Source: Callipepla californica brunnescens | Lineage: Eukaryota; Chordata; Aves; Galliformes; Odontophoridae | Assembly: GCA_023055505.1 (NCBI GenBank) | Contig: JALIRH010000030.1 | Coordinates: 7,684,001 to 7,748,000 of the forward strand | Reading direction: 5' to 3' | Length of the DNA stretch: 64,000 nucleotides | In this document: piece after piece, positions 52,595 through 61,339 of the stretch | Numbering within the stretch: position 1 is the stretch's first letter | Layout of the letters: every line of letters starts with the position of its first letter | The notes under the pieces: generated by a model | What the model saw: only the letters and a program-made list of their open reading frames with translations | Told to the model about the DNA's origin: nothing | Databases searched by the model: none | Translations under genes and position numbers: made by a program

Positions 52595-53751
52595 CAAAGC
52601 ACACTTCCGTCCCACATGTTGCACACCTCCAAGGGGAAAGCACCCCTCACTGAGCAGGAGCTCTGACCTTTTGAGACAGACTTCTAAAAGCAAAGAGCAA
52701 ACATTGTACGCCAACCAGGATAGTGGAATCATGCAATCATGAAGACTGGAGAGGAATCTGAAGTACTCATCCAGTCCAACCGTCCACGTACCACCAGTAC
52801 TGCCTGCTGACCACGTGCCTCAGTGACACATCTCCATGTTTGTGGAATATTCACCTCCAGGGATGGTGACTCCACCAGCTCCCTGGGTGGGATTGCCTGT
52901 GGGAATGCAAAGGAGGTTTATTTTCTAACAAAACATTTTAGCCGTTAATGCAACACCCGGACTGGCAGTAATGAATAGGTAAAGAAATAATGAATAGTTA
53001 TTAACGAGTAATGGCAAAGAGTCAAACGCCTTAGGGCTTTTCTTCAGACCCATGGGCATCAGAGGGAGCACAGCTGTGTGCCGTGACTATAAAGCCATTG
53101 CCTATGGAACCAAACCAACCCCTGCAGTCCCAGTTGGCTCGTGAAGAGATAAAGAATACCCAGAGCATACAATGAAAGAAGATCTCCATCCTCTGTCGCA
53201 CCATGTTCCTCCCCTATCAGCAGGTGGTGAGCGAGACAGCTCAGGTCATGGGTCCAGAACTGAATAGAGTTTAACCTCTGGTCCATGCACAGCACTACTA
53301 AATCCATGAGTGTGTGGGAAAGGAAGAGAAAGAAGACTTCAGACCAGGATGATGGACTACCAACAAAGCTCCTGAAAGGGAGGTATGTCTTGAAGCTGAT
53401 TGCATATGTTTGCAGGATATTAAAGCTGGGGTTGCCTCCAGAAATAAAGTTACGGTGTGGAGTGAAGTTGGGGGTTTGGCAGCTGGAGATCTGTTATTGC
53501 TTGGGTAGCATCAAGGAAGATGGCTGATAAGAGCTGCAAGGGATGGTCAGGTCTCTGCCGTCTTGCATTCACACGTGAGCCAGGGAGCACTGATGTCAGT
53601 GAGAATAAACCTGAGTGAACTCAGAATCAGTGAGAAAGAAAAGCACCTCGGGCTGTGCTGGTCTCCCTCCGCAGGACACCAGACGTGGGTGGCTCACTTT
53701 GCCCCAGGAGGAGAAACAACGACTTGAGGAGTGGATTACGAGAAGAGGGAC
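52595..53751. other. Unrecognised spacer between the two retroviruses
   Basis: Apart from the CR1 fragment near its left end, I recognise nothing here: no satellite units, no convincing exon and no RNA gene. Small open frames (for example 53,285-53,527 and 53,615-53,824) have no recognisable domain. Since KRAB exons follow at 61,340 with an acceptor site and no visible promoter, this region could be intronic or upstream sequence of that gene, split by the provirus at 53,752; this is inference. Confidence 0.5.
52727..52895 (-). mobile_element. Degraded CR1 LINE 3' fragment
   Basis: The stretch from GGAATCATGCAATCATGAAG through CATCCAGTCCAACCGTC to CACCTCCAGGGATGGTGACT matches the well-known 3'-region wording of avian CR1 elements, in reverse orientation. 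It is short and diverged, with no coding capacity. Confidence 0.72.
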
Positions 53752-54105
53752 TGTGGGAATACAAAGAGTATATTTAGAGCTGCAGCTGTGGAACAGAATA
53801 AACAGCATGAGAGAGGAAGGCTGAGAACCAAGGACACTTCCAGAAGAAGAGGAAAACAAGTTCAAGTCAGCTGCATGCTAGCAGACCCCAATTGGAGGAA
53901 GAGTGCATGGCTTGGGAAGACTCACAGCCCTGATTGGATAATTGCCTGTATGTACGGTTAAGGACTGTTTTGGGAAGTTATACTGTTGACATGTAAAGGC
54001 GGGTGGGAAAGTTACAGAGAGTTTGTGAAAGTATATAAGGGATGTTAAAACCTGTAATAAAGGATTTGGATCGTTCACATCTGAGTCCATGCCCGAGACA
54101 CTGCA
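53752..54105 (+). repeat. 5' LTR of the ERVK-type provirus
   Basis: 354 bp starting TGTGGGAATACAAAG and ending GAGACACTGCA. It contains TATATAAG at 54,032-54,039 and the polyadenylation signal AATAAA at 54,056-54,061, so the transcript start and polyadenylation signals lie close together and R is probably short. It differs from the 3' LTR at four sites. Confidence 0.95.
54032..54061 (+). promoter_or_regulatory. LTR TATA box and polyadenylation signal
   Basis: TATATAAG at 54,032 and AATAAA at 54,056, 24 bases apart. The same pair is at 60,911 and 60,935 in the 3' LTR. In the 3' LTR the AATAAA would end the viral RNA; the 3' LTR TATA points toward the KRAB gene exons. Confidence 0.8.
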
Positions 54106-54107
54106 AA

Positions 54108-54127
54108 TGGCGCCCACTTCGTGGGGC
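54108..54127 (+). promoter_or_regulatory. Primer binding site, tRNA-Lys type
   Basis: TGGCGCCCACTTCG... begins two bases after the 5' LTR. TGGCGCCC is the mark of lysine-tRNA-primed retroviruses; the following GTGGGGC resembles the Lys1,2 type better than the Lys3 type, with a couple of mismatches in the middle. Confidence 0.82.
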
Positions 54128-54221
54128 AAATCAAGCCGCGGCTGAGCGAGCCCGGTCCGGCAGCGTCGCCCGACTGAACTTCAGAGAGATTGTTTCGCGC
54201 GCGCCCGCACCGTTCTGCAGG

Positions 54222-54232
54222 ACAGAAGGTGA
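54222..54232 (+). promoter_or_regulatory. Candidate major splice donor in the leader
   Basis: ACAGAAGGTGAGC between the primer site and the gag coding start matches the vertebrate donor consensus (AG|GTGAG). In a retrovirus it would serve the spliced env message; env is missing here, so its present use is unknown. Confidence 0.5.
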
Positions 54233-54837
54233 GCAGTCGGGAACCACGGGGAGTTCACTAACGAAGGAGCAACAAGTAAATCTTGAAGTATTACGGATAG
54301 TTTTAAAGTTCCAGGATCAGCCTGTATCTAACTCAGAATTAGCTACTTTTCTTAAATGGATAAGCAAAAATGTCCCTGAATTTCCAAAAACTGGGTTCTC
54401 TCTTGATGGAGAACTCTGGGACATAATTGGCATAAAACTCTGGGAGGCTTCTATTACTAAAGACAAAACGGCTGCCAAACTTTTACCTGCTTGGCGCCAA
54501 ATAATGGAAGGGCTTAAACAAATTCGACAAGGAAGAAGTTCTTCCGGCTATGCCCTATCGCCCTCCCTCCTACCCTCACCGCTGCCCCCTGATTCGGGAA
54601 GCGGCCCCTGCCCGGACTCGATCCGCGGCTCCGACGCCCCCCCCGACCGGGGAGAAGAGAAACCGCAGCCCCCCCCCAGCGCTCCCGCCCTCCGCTCCGC
54701 CTCCGACGGTCGCTGCGTTCCTGCCGCCCTCCGTACCGCCCCCGCCGCTCGTCGCGCCGCCCCCGCCCTCCGTTCTGCCCCCGTCGCTCGCCGCGCTCCC
54801 GCCCTACGTGCCGCCCCCGTCGCTCGTCGCGCCTCCC

Positions 54838-54894
54838 CCGCCCTCCGCTCCGCCCTCCGCTCCGCCCTCCGCTCCGCCCTCCGCTCCGCCCTCG
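54838..54894 (+). repeat. 12-bp tandem repeat in the gag proline segment
   Basis: About four copies of CCCTCCGCTCCG encoding Pro-Ser-Ala-Pro in the capsid frame, within a CpG-rich stretch (54,560-54,960) that contrasts with the AT-richer pol region. It is a likely site of length variation. Confidence 0.85.
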
Positions 54895-56075
54895 ACGGTC
54901 GCCGCGCCCCTGCCGCCGTCAGCCCCAGCTGTGTCGCCTACTGCTGCGGCTCTGCAGCCGGTGTGTAACTTGCTTAAAAATGAGAACGAACCAGAACCAG
55001 TGGATCTTTCAGATTCTGGTTCAGTAGACCCGGAAGACAAATCGAACATTCTCCCTCATGACGATAATTTGGAGGGAGCGGGAAAGAAAATTTTTTCTAC
55101 AGCGTCCTATGGGGTTTTAGAGCAGTGCAGAAAAGAAGCAATATTACGGGGTGATGCTGATACGTTGCAAGCCTTTCCTGTGTTGTATCATGCAAACCAG
55201 CCCCCCCAGTGGGAATCTCTGCCTTATGAGGCAGTGAAGGAGCTAAGGAAGTCAGTCAGAGATTATGGAATTCAGTCTCCCTTTACATATCATCTTTTGA
55301 CTGCAATCGGTGACAGTTATGTTATGACCCCTCATGATTGGAAAATTTTGTTACGAACAATCCTGTCTCCCATGCAATACACCGTGTTTATGACCGAGTA
55401 TCGGGAACTGGCTACTATCCAGGCTATGAATAATTTGAATAACTTCAATCACATCGGCATAGAGGAACTCATGGGGGAGGGGGTCCGGGCAATACCTCAG
55501 GCCCAGGCACAGATAGACAGGCAATGCTTTGAACAAGTTAAGACTTTGGTGTTGCGTGCTATCCGTCGGATACCCGACACTAATTCATCTAGCACATCAT
55601 TTACATCAATTAGGCAGGAGGCCGCCGAGCCCTACATTAAATTTCTTGACCGTTTGCAAAATACACTAGAGAGGCAAGTAGAAAATCAAGCTGCCCGGGA
55701 AGCTTTGCTTAAGCAATTAGCAATAGAAAATGCAAATGCAGATTGTAGAAAGGTCCTACAATCTTTAAAGAATGTAGATCCATCCATTACTGACATGATT
55801 AAAGCCTGTCAAGATGTAGGAACAGAAAGCTATAAAATGGCTTCACTAGCAAACACCCTGGCAGCCCAGCTTGGTACAGGGAAAGCTCAAAAAATAAAGT
55901 GTTACAATTGTGGGGAACCTGGTCATATACAAAGGGACTGTAAAAAGCCTAAACAAGCAGATAAAAATGCTTGTGCTGTTCCAACACGTCCCTGTCCCCG
56001 GTGTGGGAAGGGGCTGCACTGGGCGAGAGACTGCCGATCTAAACTCCCTGTTGCTGCACGGCCCTGCAGTCTGCC

Positions 56076-56082
56076 GGGAAAC
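56076..56082 (+). promoter_or_regulatory. gag-pro -1 frameshift heptamer GGGAAAC
   Basis: GGGAAAC sits in the correct register of the gag frame (G GGA AAC, codons Pro-Gly-Asn). The protease frame is open from here on. The heptamer is the one known from betaretroviral gag-pro junctions such as Mason-Pfizer monkey virus. A stimulatory pseudoknot downstream is expected but was not folded. Confidence 0.85.
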
Positions 56083-56849
56083 GGGAAGAAGAGCGCGAGG
56101 CCGCGCGCTATGACAGCAAATACGGTCCCGAATCCGACGGCCGCTGCCTGGCCAGCTCACTCAGACCAGCCACTGCCGGCAGCGCAGGAGTGGATTTGGC
56201 CACCGCCCAGTCAGTGACGCTAACTGATACCGACGTGACTCTTATTCCAACAGGGGTAATGGGCCCCCTCGGGGACGGGCGCAGTGCCCTCCTGATAGGA
56301 CGTTCTTCTGTTACACGGATGGGACTTTTTGTTTTACCAGGAGTTATAGATGCTGACCACACTGGGGAAATTAAGATAATGGCATGGACGCCCTCACCCC
56401 CCTGCTTTATTCCCAAAGGTCAAAAAATAGCACAATTAGTCCCTTTTCATTCTATGGCTGAACCTGGTATTGGGGATCGAATTGGTGGATTTGGAAGCAC
56501 GGACAAGCCTGCCGTGCTATGGACTACACAAGTATCACAAGACAAACCATTATTATCATGTTTAGTGAATGGCAGGCAGTTATTAGGCCTAGTGGATACT
56601 GGAGCTGATGTTACCATCATTAAGTCAAGTGAATGGCCCTCTGAATGGCCACTAAAATACCCTAATTCTGCTATTGTAGGGGTTGGGGGCTTGCAGCAGC
56701 CCAAACAAAGTGCCCGAATTTTATCTTTTGAAGGGCCTGATGGTCGCATTGCTCACGCTGCTCCTTACATCTTGCCAGTTCCCTATACTCTGTGGGGTCG
56801 TGATCTCTTAAGTCAATGGGGCATGATTTTGCAGACAAATTTTCAATAA
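56082..56849 (+). CDS. pro: dUTPase-protease of the ERVK-type provirus
   Basis: Expressed by -1 frameshift from gag and open for about 255 codons to TAA at 56,847. The N-terminal half is a dUTPase: SAGVDLA (motif 1), GRSS (motif 2), VIDADHTGEIKIM (motif 3), IAQLVP (motif 4) and a glycine-rich GGFGST (motif 5). In motif 3 the usual Tyr of the DYxGE signature is His (codon 56,358-56,360), which may weaken uracil discrimination. The C-terminal half is a retroviral aspartic protease with active-site LVDTGADVTII (Asp codon 56,595), a Gly-rich flap and GRDLL near the end. The ORF stops shortly after GRDLL, without the glycine-rich G-patch found in many betaretroviruses. It has no internal stop. Its product would cleave Gag and Gag-Pro-Pol; whether it is made depends on the damaged gag. 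Confidence 0.9.
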   Translation, partial: REEEREAARYDSKYGPESDGRCLASSLRPATAGSAGVDLATAQSVTLTDTDVTLIPTGVMGPLGDGRSALLIGRSSVTRMGLFVLPGVIDADHTGEIKIMAWTPSPPCFIPKGQKIAQLVPFHSMAEPGIGDRIGGFGSTDKPAVLWTTQVSQDKPLLSCLVNGRQLLGLVDTGADVTIIKSSEWPSEWPLKYPNSAIVGVGGLQQPKQSARILSFEGPDGRIAHAAPYILPVPYTLWGRDLLSQWGMILQTNFQ

Positions 56850-59440
56850 GGGCCATTGATTGGCAGCAACCTATACCCCTACTTTGGAAATCAGAACAAC
56901 CAATCTGGGTAGATCAGTGGCCCTTAACAAAGGAAAAGTTGCTGCATTTACATGAGCTAGTTCAAGAACAGCTGGATGCTGGTCACATAGTGCCTACCAC
57001 CAGCCCTTGGAATACTCCAGTGTTTGTTATCCTCAAGAAGAGTGGAAAATGGAGGCTTCTGCAGGACCTGCGTGCTATCAATGCAGTAATTGAGCCCATG
57101 GGGGCATTGCAGCCTGGTCTCCCTTCGCCTTCAATGTTACCATTGAATTGGCCTATAGCAGTCATTGATTTAAAAGACTGTTTTTTTACCATTTTGCTTC
57201 ATCCAAAAGACGCACCACGATTTGCTTTCTCAGTGCCCTCCATCAACCAACAGAGCCCTGCTCAGCGGTATCATTGGACTGTGTTACCACAAGGAATGCT
57301 TAATAGTCCAACAATATGTCAACTGACTGTAGCAAATGCAATACAACCAGTACGAAAAGCCAAACCTCACGTCCTTATTTATCATTACATGGATGATATA
57401 TTAATAGCAGCAGAACAGGAAGAGACCCTAAAGGACACTTTAATGCTTGTAAGGCAGGCAGTTCAATCTGTTGGTTTACAAATAGCGGAAGAAAAAGTGC
57501 AAATTAGTTCTCCATGGAAATACTTAGGATGGAAAATTACATCTCATACCATTCAGCCACAAATCCTCAAAATAATACCTCACGTACAGACATTGAATGA
57601 TCTGCAAAAATTGTTAGGAACAATTAACTGGTTACGACCGCTTTTGGGTATTACTACTCAAGAGCTGCACCCTCTGTTCCAGCTACTCAAAGGAGATCCG
57701 GATTTAACCTCTAAGAGACAGTTAACACCACAAGCGTTACAATGCTTAGATTCAGTAATGACATCACTGCAACATCGATATAGCCATCGTGTTTGTTTAT
57801 CACTGCCAGTAGCTCTTGTAATAATATCAAATTCCTATCAGCCATATAGCTTGTTATGTCAATGGGATACCTCAAGAAAAGATCCTCTCATTATCCTGGA
57901 ATGGATATTCTTGCCACATACCTTTTCAAAAACCATTACATCACGAGTGGAGATGTTTGCAATGCTAATACAGCGAGGTCGTCATCGTTTACAGATCTTA
58001 CGAGCTCTTGACCCTGATTGCATCTACATACCTGCTACTAAAAAAGATTTAGATTGGTTGCTCGCACAGTCACTCGTTTTACAAACTGCTATAGCAGGCT
58101 ATACTGGACAGATCTCCACTCATCCCCCAAAACATCAGTTACTGCATAATTTGAGTGATCTGCCCCTTTCTACTAATATTTTACTTTCACATGTTCCAAT
58201 ACCTAACGCTGTCACTGTATTTACAGATGGCTCCGGCAAGACACAGCGGGCAGTGGTTCTCTGGCGCGCGACTGCTACACAATGGCAGTCAGATGTACAT
58301 GTTGTGGACGGATCACCTCAAGTTGTAGAACTCGCTGCGGTAGCTCGGGCTTTTCAAATTTTTTCAAATCAAAAGCTTAATATAATAACTGATTCTTTGT
58401 ATGTTACAGGTATCATTCAGCGGATTGAAGGATCTTTTCTTAAGGAAGTTAACAACCCTGCTTTGTTTGCGCAGCTCAAGCGAGTTTTACATTATGTTTC
58501 TCACTGTACTCTCCCTTATTTTATTATGCATATTCGATCACACACTACATTGCCTGGTCCTTTAGCTGAGGGCAACCGTAAGGCTGATCAAGCCACAGTC
58601 GCCTTTGCTACACCTCAATTGTTCCAGCAGGCACGACTCTCCCATCAGTTTTTTCATCAGAATAGGAGAGCTTTACAAAAACAATTCCAACTGACAGCAG
58701 ATCAAGCCCGTAACATTATTCTAACATGCCCAGACTGCCAAGCAATTGCCCCTTTGCCTCAGATTGGGACAAATCCCCGTGGCACAGAGCCTCTTCAGCT
58801 GTGGCAGACAGATGTCACTCATGTTCCTGAATTTGGCCGTCTAAAATTTGTCCATGTAACAATAGATACTCATTCTTCATACATATTTGCCACAGCACAT
58901 ACAGGCGAACGCAGTCGCGATGCCCGTAAACATTGGTTATCTGCTTATGCTGCTATGGGGATTCCACATACTATAAAAACAGATAATGGACCTGCGTACA
59001 CTTCTAAGGCCACTCGAATTTTCCTCCAAGAATGGGGTGTTAGACATATTACAGGTATTCCTCATTCTCCCACCGGGCAAGCTATCATTGAGCGTGCTCA
59101 TCAAACATTGAAATACATTCTTAATAAACAAAAAAGGGGGAATACGGGGGATACACCACAGGAAAGATTATGTAAGGCTTTGCTTGTGCTGAATTTTTTG
59201 AATCGTGATCATGCAGATACAACTTGTGTGGGCCGTCACTTTGGGGCCTCCCCAATGCTCAAAGAACGGCCAATGGTTAACATTTGGAATATGGCCACAG
59301 GGCATTGGGAAGGTCCTGTACCACTGATAACATGGGGTCGTGGATATGCTTGTGTTTCCACAGGGACTGGTCCCACATGGGTTCCAGCACGATATGTTCG
59401 GCCTCATCTCAAGGCAGAAAATAGCATCCAGCCTTTATGA
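56816..59440 (+). CDS. pol: reverse transcriptase, RNase H, integrase
   Basis: Uninterrupted 874-codon frame (counted from an in-frame ATG at 56,816; the natural start is the frameshift at 56,837-56,843). Reverse transcriptase: VIDLKDCFF (D118) and YMDD at residues 191-194 (codons from 57,386). RNase H: FTDGSG (D471), E505, TDSLYV (D526) and D591. Integrase: zinc site H610, H614, C638, C641; catalytic triad D666, D723 and E759; and a C-terminal domain ending in WVPARYVRP. All expected catalytic residues are present and no stop or frameshift is seen, unusual for an old copy and consistent with nearly identical LTRs. The length is usual for betaretroviral pol. Expression would require translation from the damaged gag, so function in cis is doubtful. 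Confidence 0.95.
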   Translation: MGHDFADKFSIRAIDWQQPIPLLWKSEQPIWVDQWPLTKEKLLHLHELVQEQLDAGHIVPTTSPWNTPVFVILKKSGKWRLLQDLRAINAVIEPMGALQPGLPSPSMLPLNWPIAVIDLKDCFFTILLHPKDAPRFAFSVPSINQQSPAQRYHWTVLPQGMLNSPTICQLTVANAIQPVRKAKPHVLIYHYMDDILIAAEQEETLKDTLMLVRQAVQSVGLQIAEEKVQISSPWKYLGWKITSHTIQPQILKIIPHVQTLNDLQKLLGTINWLRPLLGITTQELHPLFQLLKGDPDLTSKRQLTPQALQCLDSVMTSLQHRYSHRVCLSLPVALVIISNSYQPYSLLCQWDTSRKDPLIILEWIFLPHTFSKTITSRVEMFAMLIQRGRHRLQILRALDPDCIYIPATKKDLDWLLAQSLVLQTAIAGYTGQISTHPPKHQLLHNLSDLPLSTNILLSHVPIPNAVTVFTDGSGKTQRAVVLWRATATQWQSDVHVVDGSPQVVELAAVARAFQIFSNQKLNIITDSLYVTGIIQRIEGSFLKEVNNPALFAQLKRVLHYVSHCTLPYFIMHIRSHTTLPGPLAEGNRKADQATVAFATPQLFQQARLSHQFFHQNRRALQKQFQLTADQARNIILTCPDCQAIAPLPQIGTNPRGTEPLQLWQTDVTHVPEFGRLKFVHVTIDTHSSYIFATAHTGERSRDARKHWLSAYAAMGIPHTIKTDNGPAYTSKATRIFLQEWGVRHITGIPHSPTGQAIIERAHQTLKYILNKQKRGNTGDTPQERLCKALLVLNFLNRDHADTTCVGRHFGASPMLKERPMVNIWNMATGHWEGPVPLITWGRGYACVSTGTGPTWVPARYVRPHLKAENSIQPL
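56837..56843 (+). promoter_or_regulatory. pro-pol -1 frameshift heptamer AAATTTT
   Basis: AAATTTT lies in register in the protease frame (A AAT TTT, codons Asn-Phe), six bases before the protease stop codon. The pol frame, one base back, is open across it. This is the same heptamer known for the pro-pol junction of Mason-Pfizer monkey virus. Confidence 0.82.
59123..59143 (+). promoter_or_regulatory. Internal copy of the polypurine tract in integrase
   Basis: A 21-base stretch ending AAAAAAGGGGGAAT inside the integrase coding region differs by a single base from the 21 bases at 60,610-60,630 that abut the 3' LTR. It could act as a central polypurine tract, as in lentiviruses, or be chance in a purine-rich Asn-Lys-Gln-Lys-Arg coding stretch. 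Confidence 0.55.
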
Positions 59441-60616
59441 TTACTAGGACTCTATGCTTCTTTTATTCTTTTATTGTAGTAGTAGATCAAATGTGAAGAA
59501 TTATTAGGCATTATCTAGATTGTTGTGTGCTTCTTCTATCTCAATAGTAGATCAAGTGTGAATTAGACAGGATTTGATGTTACCACTGTTGGAGTCAATG
59601 AAAATAACACTTCTAATGTATTAGGAACGCACAGTTATGATGTTATTAGCCTATCAGTTAACTTTTTTCTAATTTGCAAAGACAAAACCTGGAAACGAAT
59701 CCTAGGCAAAGGTATGATTTGATGTTTTAGAATGATCAATTCTTTTTCAATCCACTAATCAGAATAGTTTCTTTGTAATCATGCATCATTTGAGACAGAG
59801 GCATATGCTAAGAGAGCTAACCTTGATAGTTTATTCTGTTTTGCAAGCAGATGTTCCACTTGGGCTCCGTATCACGCGCTGGCCACGCGGATGCGGTGTA
59901 CAAATGGAAAAATTTCTGCAGACCCTGGGAAGAGTGAAGGCACAGGGGAATCTGTGGTGGGTGTGAGGGGAAAAGTGCACCTTGAAGCAGGGGACGCCCT
60001 GCTGGCACTGCCTATCACATCCACCACTGACATGTTCCTTTTCTCTCTTTTTTCTGGTAGTTTGCCATTTCTCAAGAGTCAATAGTTAATAATGCGCTTG
60101 CTTAGGGAGTTTCTGCTTCTCACATACATAAATCTAAAATGAATGTCTGTGTGTGTGTGAGTGCGTGTATGTTGACTAAAAACCCTAACCCTCTGTGTTG
60201 CTCTGAATGCACAGTTCGCTTGTTTCTGCTATTGAGATGTCTTGTCTCTCAGATCCAGCATACCCTGAAACAGCACCGCTCAAGCTTCAGACACAATCAC
60301 CAAATTAGCTGGCAAAGGAAAGTAGTATCACAAGTGATGCTCTAGCAGGCTTACCTACTGATGTTGATTTTATTTGGCATGCAATTTTATTCCTTCTATT
60401 CAGTTACTGGTATACAAAGAATGGGACCATCAGGGATTCTTTTCCAGGTTGCAGGAATCTGAAGCTATGGGTGAAATGAGTCTTTGTTTACTTCTTATTA
60501 AGTTTAAGAATATTTTGTGTCCTTAGAATATGATTACCTTGTCTCTTTTCTTACACTCAGCAATATTGTTAAAGAGTGTTATTAATTTGTAATAAGTTAA
60601 TAGTTTGCTAATAAAT
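59441..60616 (+). other. Non-coding tail of the provirus where env would lie
   Basis: About 1.2 kb between pol and the polypurine tract. No envelope-like ORF (no signal peptide, cleavage site or transmembrane region) was found; open frames here are short. There is a diverged direct repeat of AGTAGATCAAATGTGAA (near 59,479 and 59,547). A pyrimidine run ending CTTTTTTCTGGTAG (about 60,045-60,060) resembles a splice acceptor. The env gene seems to be deleted and replaced by sequence I do not recognise. Confidence 0.65.
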
Positions 60617-60630
60617 AAAAAAGGGGGAAT
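60617..60630 (+). promoter_or_regulatory. Polypurine tract of the ERVK-type provirus
   Basis: AAAAAAGGGGGAAT directly abuts the TGTGGGAA start of the 3' LTR, where plus-strand priming occurs. It confirms orientation and LTR edge. Confidence 0.9.
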
Positions 60631-60984
60631 TGTGGGAATACAAAAAGTATATTTAGAGCTGCAGCTGTGGAACAGAATAAACAGCATGAGAGAGGAAGGC
60701 TGAGAACCAAGGACACTTCCAGAAGAAGAGGAAAACAAGTTCAAGTAAGCTGCCTGCTAGCAGACCCCAATTGGAGGAAGAGTGCATGGCTTGGGAAGAC
60801 TCACAGCCCTGATTGGATAATTGCCTGTATGTACGGTTAAGGACTGTTTTGGGAAGTTATACTGTTGACATGTAAAGGCGGGTGGGAAAGTTACAGAGAG
60901 TTTGTGAAAGTATATAAGGGATGTTAAAACCTGTAATAAAGGATTTGGATCGTTCACATCTGAGTCCGTGCCCGAGACACTGCA
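60631..60984 (+). repeat. 3' LTR of the ERVK-type provirus
   Basis: 354 bp, ends TGTGGGAATACAAAA and ACTGCA. It carries TATATAAG at 60,911 and AATAAA at 60,935. The four differences from the 5' LTR are substitutions near its bases 15, 117, 123 and 338. Confidence 0.95.
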
Positions 60985-61339
60985 GATCAGAATCTGCAAG
61001 GTGTCTGGACGAAAGGAGGTGAAGGATCTCTGCTAAGGTGTGACCTCGACCTGCTCTCTGTTTTGGGATGACTATCCCCTTGTCGTGCTTTCTCTTTAGT
61101 CCCCCACTGTTCAACTCTCAACACTCAGTTCTTTCAGCACCCCAGATTGTTACAGCTTTGTGATGATTACTGTCATTTAGCCAGAGTGTTATGAGTGCTG
61201 TTGCTCATTGCCTTACTGTGCAGGGTGTGCTGTGTCATCCCCGAGGCAGTGCCGTGCAGATGGTTTGGTGTGGGCAGGGGTTGGACAGGGACTGCTGCAT
61301 TCAGTCACAGCTGTGCTGACATTTCCCTTGTCCTTGCAG
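60985..61339. other. Unrecognised sequence, probably intron
   Basis: 355 bp between the provirus and the first recognised exon of the zinc-finger gene. It ends in a pyrimidine-rich stretch and CAG acceptor (61,337-61,339), so the right part is intronic. I see no promoter, repeat or RNA gene. Confidence 0.5.

Larger units (their letters stand above)
54246..56217 (+). pseudogene. gag: matrix, proline-rich, capsid, nucleocapsid (broken)
   Basis: The matrix-like part reads in one frame from about 54,246 (LTKEQQVNLEVL...FLKWISKNVPEF...). The codon where initiation would be expected, right after ACC, is ACG rather than ATG, and no other good start is seen. The capsid part lies in the next frame (54,550-56,217), so a frameshift separates them inside the GC-rich proline segment, near C-runs at about 54,637 and 54,669. 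The capsid has a major homology region around 55,607-55,657 (QEAAEPYIKFLDRL). Two CCHC knuckles follow: CYNCGEPGHIQRDC (55,900-55,941) and CPRCGKGLHWARDC (55,993-56,034). Gag ends at 56,217, overlapping protease. The frameshift could be real or a homopolymer error; the start-codon change is independent of it. It overlaps the pro frame as in betaretroviruses. Confidence 0.85.
53752..60984 (+). mobile_element. ERVK-type (betaretrovirus-like) provirus without env
   Basis: 7,233 bp with paired 354-bp LTRs (TGTGGGAA to ACTGCA), a Lys-type primer site, gag, dUTPase-protease, pol and a polypurine tract. The LTRs differ at four positions (about 1.1 percent), so insertion is fairly recent. Class is set by dUTPase fused to protease, two CCHC knuckles, two successive -1 frameshifts, and the primer site. 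Gag is damaged, pol is open end to end, and env is absent. The flanks (AGGGAC to the left, GATCAG to the right) show no target duplication, which would fit recombination with another copy or loss of one flank. It lies 356 bp upstream of the first recognised exon of the KRAB zinc-finger gene, in the same orientation. Confidence 0.95.

Noticed and set aside
53615..53961. Small ORFs around the 5' LTR edge of the ERVK-type provirus
   Set aside because: They cross the LTR boundary or have no recognisable domain or splice context.
54804..55049. Minus-strand ORF with Gly-Gly-Ala-Glu repeats
   Set aside because: Antisense of the proline-rich gag segment; produced by the 12-bp repeat.
59781..60085. 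Possible env remnant in short ORFs
   Set aside because: No signal peptide, cleavage site, cysteine motif or transmembrane segment could be seen.
60180..60192. Telomere-like AACCCTAACCCT
   Set aside because: Only two copies; not enough to call an interstitial telomeric repeat.
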